This document shows positions 5,062-7,407 of a stretch of 7,407 nt of DNA, piece by piece. The notes below the pieces were generated by a model, which was given only the letters and a program-made list of their open reading frames with translations, ran no database searches and was not told the origin of the DNA. Source of the stretch: Oscillibacter sp. (GTDB lineage Bacteria; Bacillota; Clostridia; Oscillospirales; Oscillospiraceae); the NCBI GenBank assembly GCA_017447005.1, contig JAFSOM010000002.1, positions 1-7,407 of the forward strand. The letters run 5' to 3'. The stretch's first letter is position 1. Each line of letters opens with the position of its first letter. The position numbers and the translations under genes were made by a program.

Positions 5062-6144
5062 ATGAAACAAAACCGCATTCTACGCCTTGCCCCTGAAATA
5101 TGGCGAATACAACTCTTGACAAAGACGCTTCTCGCGCCGCTCGTCGCCGCGATTACGTTCAGCGGGGTAATGTCCGCTGACTTCCCGTTCCGCACATGGC
5201 AAGGCGCGTTGATTCTTTTTCTTCTTTCGCTCGCCGTTTTCTTTTATGTAGTCGTGGACTTGAACGTAAAGATTCTTTACGCCGGGAACGTCACGGACGG
5301 CGTCACGGAATCCGTATTCCGGACGTTCAAAAAGGCGTTCGCGGCGGCGCCCGGATACGGCCTCGGCGCAACGCTCTATATCATGTTCCTGACGCCCGTC
5401 GTGGGAATCGGCGTCGGCGTCGCCGTGGCGGAAGGGCTGGACGCGCTCGCTTTTGAGGCGAAAAAGGCCCTCTTGTATCATCTCGTATACGCGATTCTGG
5501 CGCTGGGGTTCGTATGCTTCGGAATCTCCCATATTTTTTTCCTGCACGGGGTTCTGCTGGACGGACTTAGCGTCCAAGACGCCCGTCGCCGCTGTAACGC
5601 GCTCATACGCAAGCATTGGAGACACTTTTTAAAGGAAAATATCTCTTACGGACTGTTCGCGTGCTCTTTTTTTACGCTTTCGGCGGTTCCGCTGTTCCTT
5701 CTTCCGCTTTCGCTGGAGGCGCAGTTCCTGCCGACCTATACGGCGCGTTCCTTTATGATTCTGACGCTCATTCTGGGCGGGGCGGCTCTGCTCGCGCTTT
5801 CCCTCCTGCTTACGCCGTGCTACATCATTGAGATAACCAGACTCTACCGCGAATATACGTTAGGCGCTTCCGTCTCCATCCCCGACCGCGCCGTAAAAAA
5901 ACATCCGCTCTTTATGATAATTGCGGTTCTCTATCTGCTGGAAATCGCGGCGCTGTCGTCGCAAGCCGCCTATCGCTTTGACGGCTTTTCCCGGCGCACA
6001 CCGTCACAAAGATTGTCGCCCACCGCGGCGGCGGACGCGAAAACGCCGAAAATACCCTCTCCGGACTGGAAACCGCTATCGCCCTTGGCGCCTATGGCAG
6101 TGAAATCGACGTACAGCGCACGATTGACGGGCATTATGTGCTGA
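5062..6144 (+). CDS. Membrane domain of glycerophosphodiesterase (N-terminal half, frameshifted tail)
   Basis: The reading frame as it stands gives 360 residues. The authentic part is residues 1 to about 308, with roughly seven hydrophobic helices near 20-38, 48-66, 100-125, 137-162, 193-215, 230-252 and 283-302. These match the membrane domain that precedes GDPD in Gram-positive phosphodiesterases. Residues from about 309 on (SRRTPSQ onward) are out-of-frame translation of GDPD coding sequence and should be ignored. ATG 5062 is preferred over in-frame upstream starts because the GGGAGG at 5045-5050 and the promoter at 4994-5022 lie just before it, and the upstream frame runs through the promoter and repeat. 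Alone, this fragment has no catalytic residues. Confidence 0.75.
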   Translation: MKQNRILRLAPEIWRIQLLTKTLLAPLVAAITFSGVMSADFPFRTWQGALILFLLSLAVFFYVVVDLNVKILYAGNVTDGVTESVFRTFKKAFAAAPGYGLGATLYIMFLTPVVGIGVGVAVAEGLDALAFEAKKALLYHLVYAILALGFVCFGISHIFFLHGVLLDGLSVQDARRRCNALIRKHWRHFLKENISYGLFACSFFTLSAVPLFLLPLSLEAQFLPTYTARSFMILTLILGGAALLALSLLLTPCYIIEITRLYREYTLGASVSIPDRAVKKHPLFMIIAVLYLLEIAALSSQAAYRFDGFSRRTPSQRLSPTAAADAKTPKIPSPDWKPLSPLAPMAVKSTYSARLTGIMC

Positions 6145-6719
6145 ATCACGACGCGACATTTTCGCGTGTCGCCTCGGACGGGCGTATGCTCAAAGAAATG
6201 ACGCTGGAAGAAATTAAGGGTCTCCGCTATCCCGTCCCCACGCTGGAACAGACGCTGGATGAGGCCAAAGGACGCATTTTGCTGTTTGTCGAGTTAAAAG
6301 GCGATACCGCCGACAGGCATATGTGCAACGACGTTGTGCGGATGGTGCAAGAGCGCGACATGAGCAATCAAGTCGTTTTGCTGAGTTTCAAGCGTCAGCT
6401 CATTTCGTATATCGAAACGCGGTGGCCGGAAATGCGAACTGGATTTCTGGACTTCTCCCTGACCGAAGACGCGCAGAAACTCAATTGCGATTATTTGGGG
6501 CTGGAAGAGGCGGGCGCGACGCCGGAAACAGTCCTCGCCGTGCACGAACAGGGGAAAAAACTGCTGGTCTGGACGCCTAATTCCGCGGAGGCGCAGGAAC
6601 GCCTTTTCCTGATTGGGGCCGACGCGATAATTACGGACAACATCGCGCAGGCAAAGCGAATCCGCGCCTGTCTGAACCGGGAAAACGACCTCGGACGCGT
6701 TTTGTCGGCGTTCCAATAA
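6138..6719 (+). CDS. Catalytic domain fragment of glycerophosphodiesterase (GDPD)
   Basis: The GDPD TIM-barrel sequence in this frame begins at about 6000 (TVTKIVAHRGGGRENAENT). The first plausible start codon is GTG 6138, which would give 193 residues beginning VLNHDATFSRV. That start lacks the HRG and E-x-D residues and has no ribosome binding site, so a protein made from it would be inactive. Visible landmarks are NHD, PTLEQTLDEAKGRILLFVELKG (the E-x-K strand), LLSFKRQLI, LLVWTPNS and GADAIITDN near the C-terminus, all typical of the family. A terminator follows 15 bp after the stop. It is best read as the 3' part of the gene that starts at 5062. Confidence 0.7.
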   Translation: MLNHDATFSRVASDGRMLKEMTLEEIKGLRYPVPTLEQTLDEAKGRILLFVELKGDTADRHMCNDVVRMVQERDMSNQVVLLSFKRQLISYIETRWPEMRTGFLDFSLTEDAQKLNCDYLGLEEAGATPETVLAVHEQGKKLLVWTPNSAEAQERLFLIGADAIITDNIAQAKRIRACLNRENDLGRVLSAFQ

Positions 6720-6733
6720 CCCGCTTTACGCGC

Positions 6734-6767
6734 CGCGCCGGAGAACGGATTCCCCGGCGCGTTTTTT
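6734..6767 (+). terminator. Rho-independent terminator after the glycerophosphodiesterase gene
   Basis: CGCGCCGG (6734-6741) pairs with CCGGCGCG (6754-6761); an inner GAA/TTC extends the stem past one mismatch. TTTTTT follows at 6762-6767. The minus strand has no T run after the hairpin, so it serves the plus-strand gene only. Confidence 0.85.
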
Positions 6768-6784
6768 CACGCCGCGCCGCCGAT

Positions 6785-7360
6785 TTAGCCCTTGCGAATC
6801 ATTTGCGCGTCGAGCGTTTCCGCGTCGGCGACGGTATGCGTGGCAAGGAGCGTAACGCGTCCCGCGCCGTAACGCCGGATGGCGTCGAGACAGCGCCGCC
6901 GGATTTGCGCGTCAACGCCCGTCAAAGGTTCGTCGAGAATCAGCGCGTCGGACGGGCACAGCAACGCCCGCGCCAAGGCCAACCGCCGCCGCATGCCGCC
7001 GGAGTAGTCGCGCACGGCTTTGCGGCCCGTATCGCCAAGGCCGAGCGCGTCCAGCAGCGCCGACGCCGACGCCTCGTCATAGGCGCGGCCCAGCGCGAAA
7101 CGGAGATTATAACGGGCGTCGCGGCCCAATAAAAGCCTGTCCTCCTGAAAGACAGCCGACCAGCGGCAGTTTTCCGGGAGGATGATTTTTCCGTCGTCCG
7201 GGGCCTCTAAGCCCATGAGAATGCGAAAGAGCGTAGTTTTGCCCCCGCCCGACGGCGCAAGAATACAAGTCACGCGGTCACGCTCCGCACGGAATGACAA
7301 ATCCCGTATCACCGTATGCCCGTTATAGGATTTCCGCAGATGTTCGACTGTAATGCTCAT
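6785..7360 (-). CDS. ABC transporter ATP-binding protein, compact (nitrate/sulfonate/taurine-like)
   Basis: A 191-residue nucleotide-binding subunit that would power an inner-membrane transporter. All ATPase motifs are in order: Walker A APSGGGKTT (35-43, first Gly replaced by Ala), Q-loop Gln72 in VFQED, signature YSGGMRRRLALARAL (119-133), Walker B DALILDEP (138-145), D-loop GVD, and switch His175 in LLATHT. Sequence style is nearest to SsuB/TauB-type importers, but it lacks about 50 C-terminal residues usual in that group, ending right after the His switch region. The substrate cannot be inferred. Its ATG overlaps the stop of the upstream gene (ATGA), with GGAGG 10 nt upstream inside that gene, so the two are translationally coupled. 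It faces the phosphodiesterase gene convergently. Confidence 0.93.
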   Translation of the reverse strand: MSITVEHLRKSYNGHTVIRDLSFRAERDRVTCILAPSGGGKTTLFRILMGLEAPDDGKIILPENCRWSAVFQEDRLLLGRDARYNLRFALGRAYDEASASALLDALGLGDTGRKAVRDYSGGMRRRLALARALLCPSDALILDEPLTGVDAQIRRRCLDAIRRYGAGRVTLLATHTVADAETLDAQMIRKG

Positions 7361-7407
7361 ACGCCGCAGGCCTCCGAAAGACGGTTCAGCGCGTACAGGA
7401 ACACGCG
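7357..7407 (-). CDS. C-terminal end of an upstream gene, probably the ABC permease (partial)
   Basis: Sixteen codons (RVFLYALNRLSEACGV) and a TGA stop run in from the window edge and overlap the ATPase start by four bases (ATGA). The position, the overlap and the amphipathic tail fit the inner-membrane permease of the same transporter. The fragment is too short for a family assignment, so permease is inferred from context. Confidence 0.55.
   Translation of the reverse strand, partial: RVFLYALNRLSEACGV

Larger units (their letters stand above)
5062..6719 (+). pseudogene. Membrane-anchored glycerophosphodiester phosphodiesterase, interrupted by a frameshift
   Basis: One gene in two frames. 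The N-terminal membrane domain (GPDPase_memb type) runs from ATG 5062. The C-terminal GDPD domain, which hydrolyses glycerophosphodiesters to glycerol-3-phosphate and an alcohol, continues one base earlier in phase and is open from 5982 to the stop at 6717-6719. Between the frames is GGCTTTTCCC (T run at 5986-5989). A fifth T would give DGFFPAHTVTKIVAHRGG without a break. The catalytic set in the second frame is complete: HRG (6021-6029), ENT (6048-6056), EID (6102-6110), HD (6147-6152) and the later ELK. The site does not match a standard -1 slippery heptamer in the reading phase. A recent mutation or a sequencing error are both possible, because the rest of both halves looks intact. Confidence 0.85.

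Noticed and set aside
5982..5994. Programmed -1 ribosomal frameshift in the phosphodiesterase gene
   Set aside because: The phase shift is -1, but the reading phase through GGC TTT TCC does not form a standard X XXY YYZ slippery heptamer, and I see no clear stimulatory hairpin. A lost T is simpler.

Overview
The window reads as chromosomal DNA from a GC-rich, low-oxygen-adapted bacterium, most likely of the Bacillota (Clostridia or Negativicutes type). The reasons are an OhrR-type MarR regulator, a Firmicutes-style glutathione peroxidase, a small TSCPD protein, a short flavodoxin, a YaaO-like Orn/Lys/Arg decarboxylase, strong GGAGG ribosome binding sites and consensus TTGACA/TATAAT promoters. 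The phylum call is an inference from gene content; no marker gene settles it.

Layout. (1) Positions 2-958, plus strand: the 3' part of a PLP-dependent Orn/Lys/Arg decarboxylase. (2) Positions 989-3085, plus strand: a redox cluster driven by a near-consensus promoter and closed by a strong terminator. Its genes are a glutathione-peroxidase homologue whose catalytic Cys is replaced by Ser, a TSCPD protein coupled to it by a 4-nt overlap, a flavodoxin, and an OhrR-type peroxide sensor with its reactive Cys and three Tyr intact. A four-copy, 33-34 bp tandem array of imperfect palindromes lies between flavodoxin and ohrR. (3) Positions 3128-3346: a 188-bp MITE-like insertion with 12-bp inverted ends, flanked by a 15-16 bp direct repeat. 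It sits at the stop codon of (4) a minus-strand lipoprotein gene (3332-4432) with an acidic decapeptide-repeat stalk. (5) Positions 4433-5061: a divergent intergenic region with an outward promoter for each side and a second, highly palindromic repeat element (36-bp perfect inverted repeat). (6) Positions 5062-6719, plus strand: a membrane-domain glycerophosphodiester phosphodiesterase broken by a single apparent base loss near 5986-5989. All catalytic motifs are intact in the downstream frame. (7) Positions 6785-7407, minus strand: a compact ABC transporter ATPase and the last 16 codons of an upstream partner, probably the permease.

How the genes may work together. The gpx-like gene, TSCPD gene, flavodoxin and ohrR look like one thiol/peroxide-response transcription unit that includes its own sensor. 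The usual OhrR target, ohr, is not in the window. The most unusual points are the Ser-for-Cys peroxidase inside a peroxide-sensing cluster, the hairpin array that copies the last codons of flavodoxin, and the two palindromic elements. No clearly new multi-gene system is evident.
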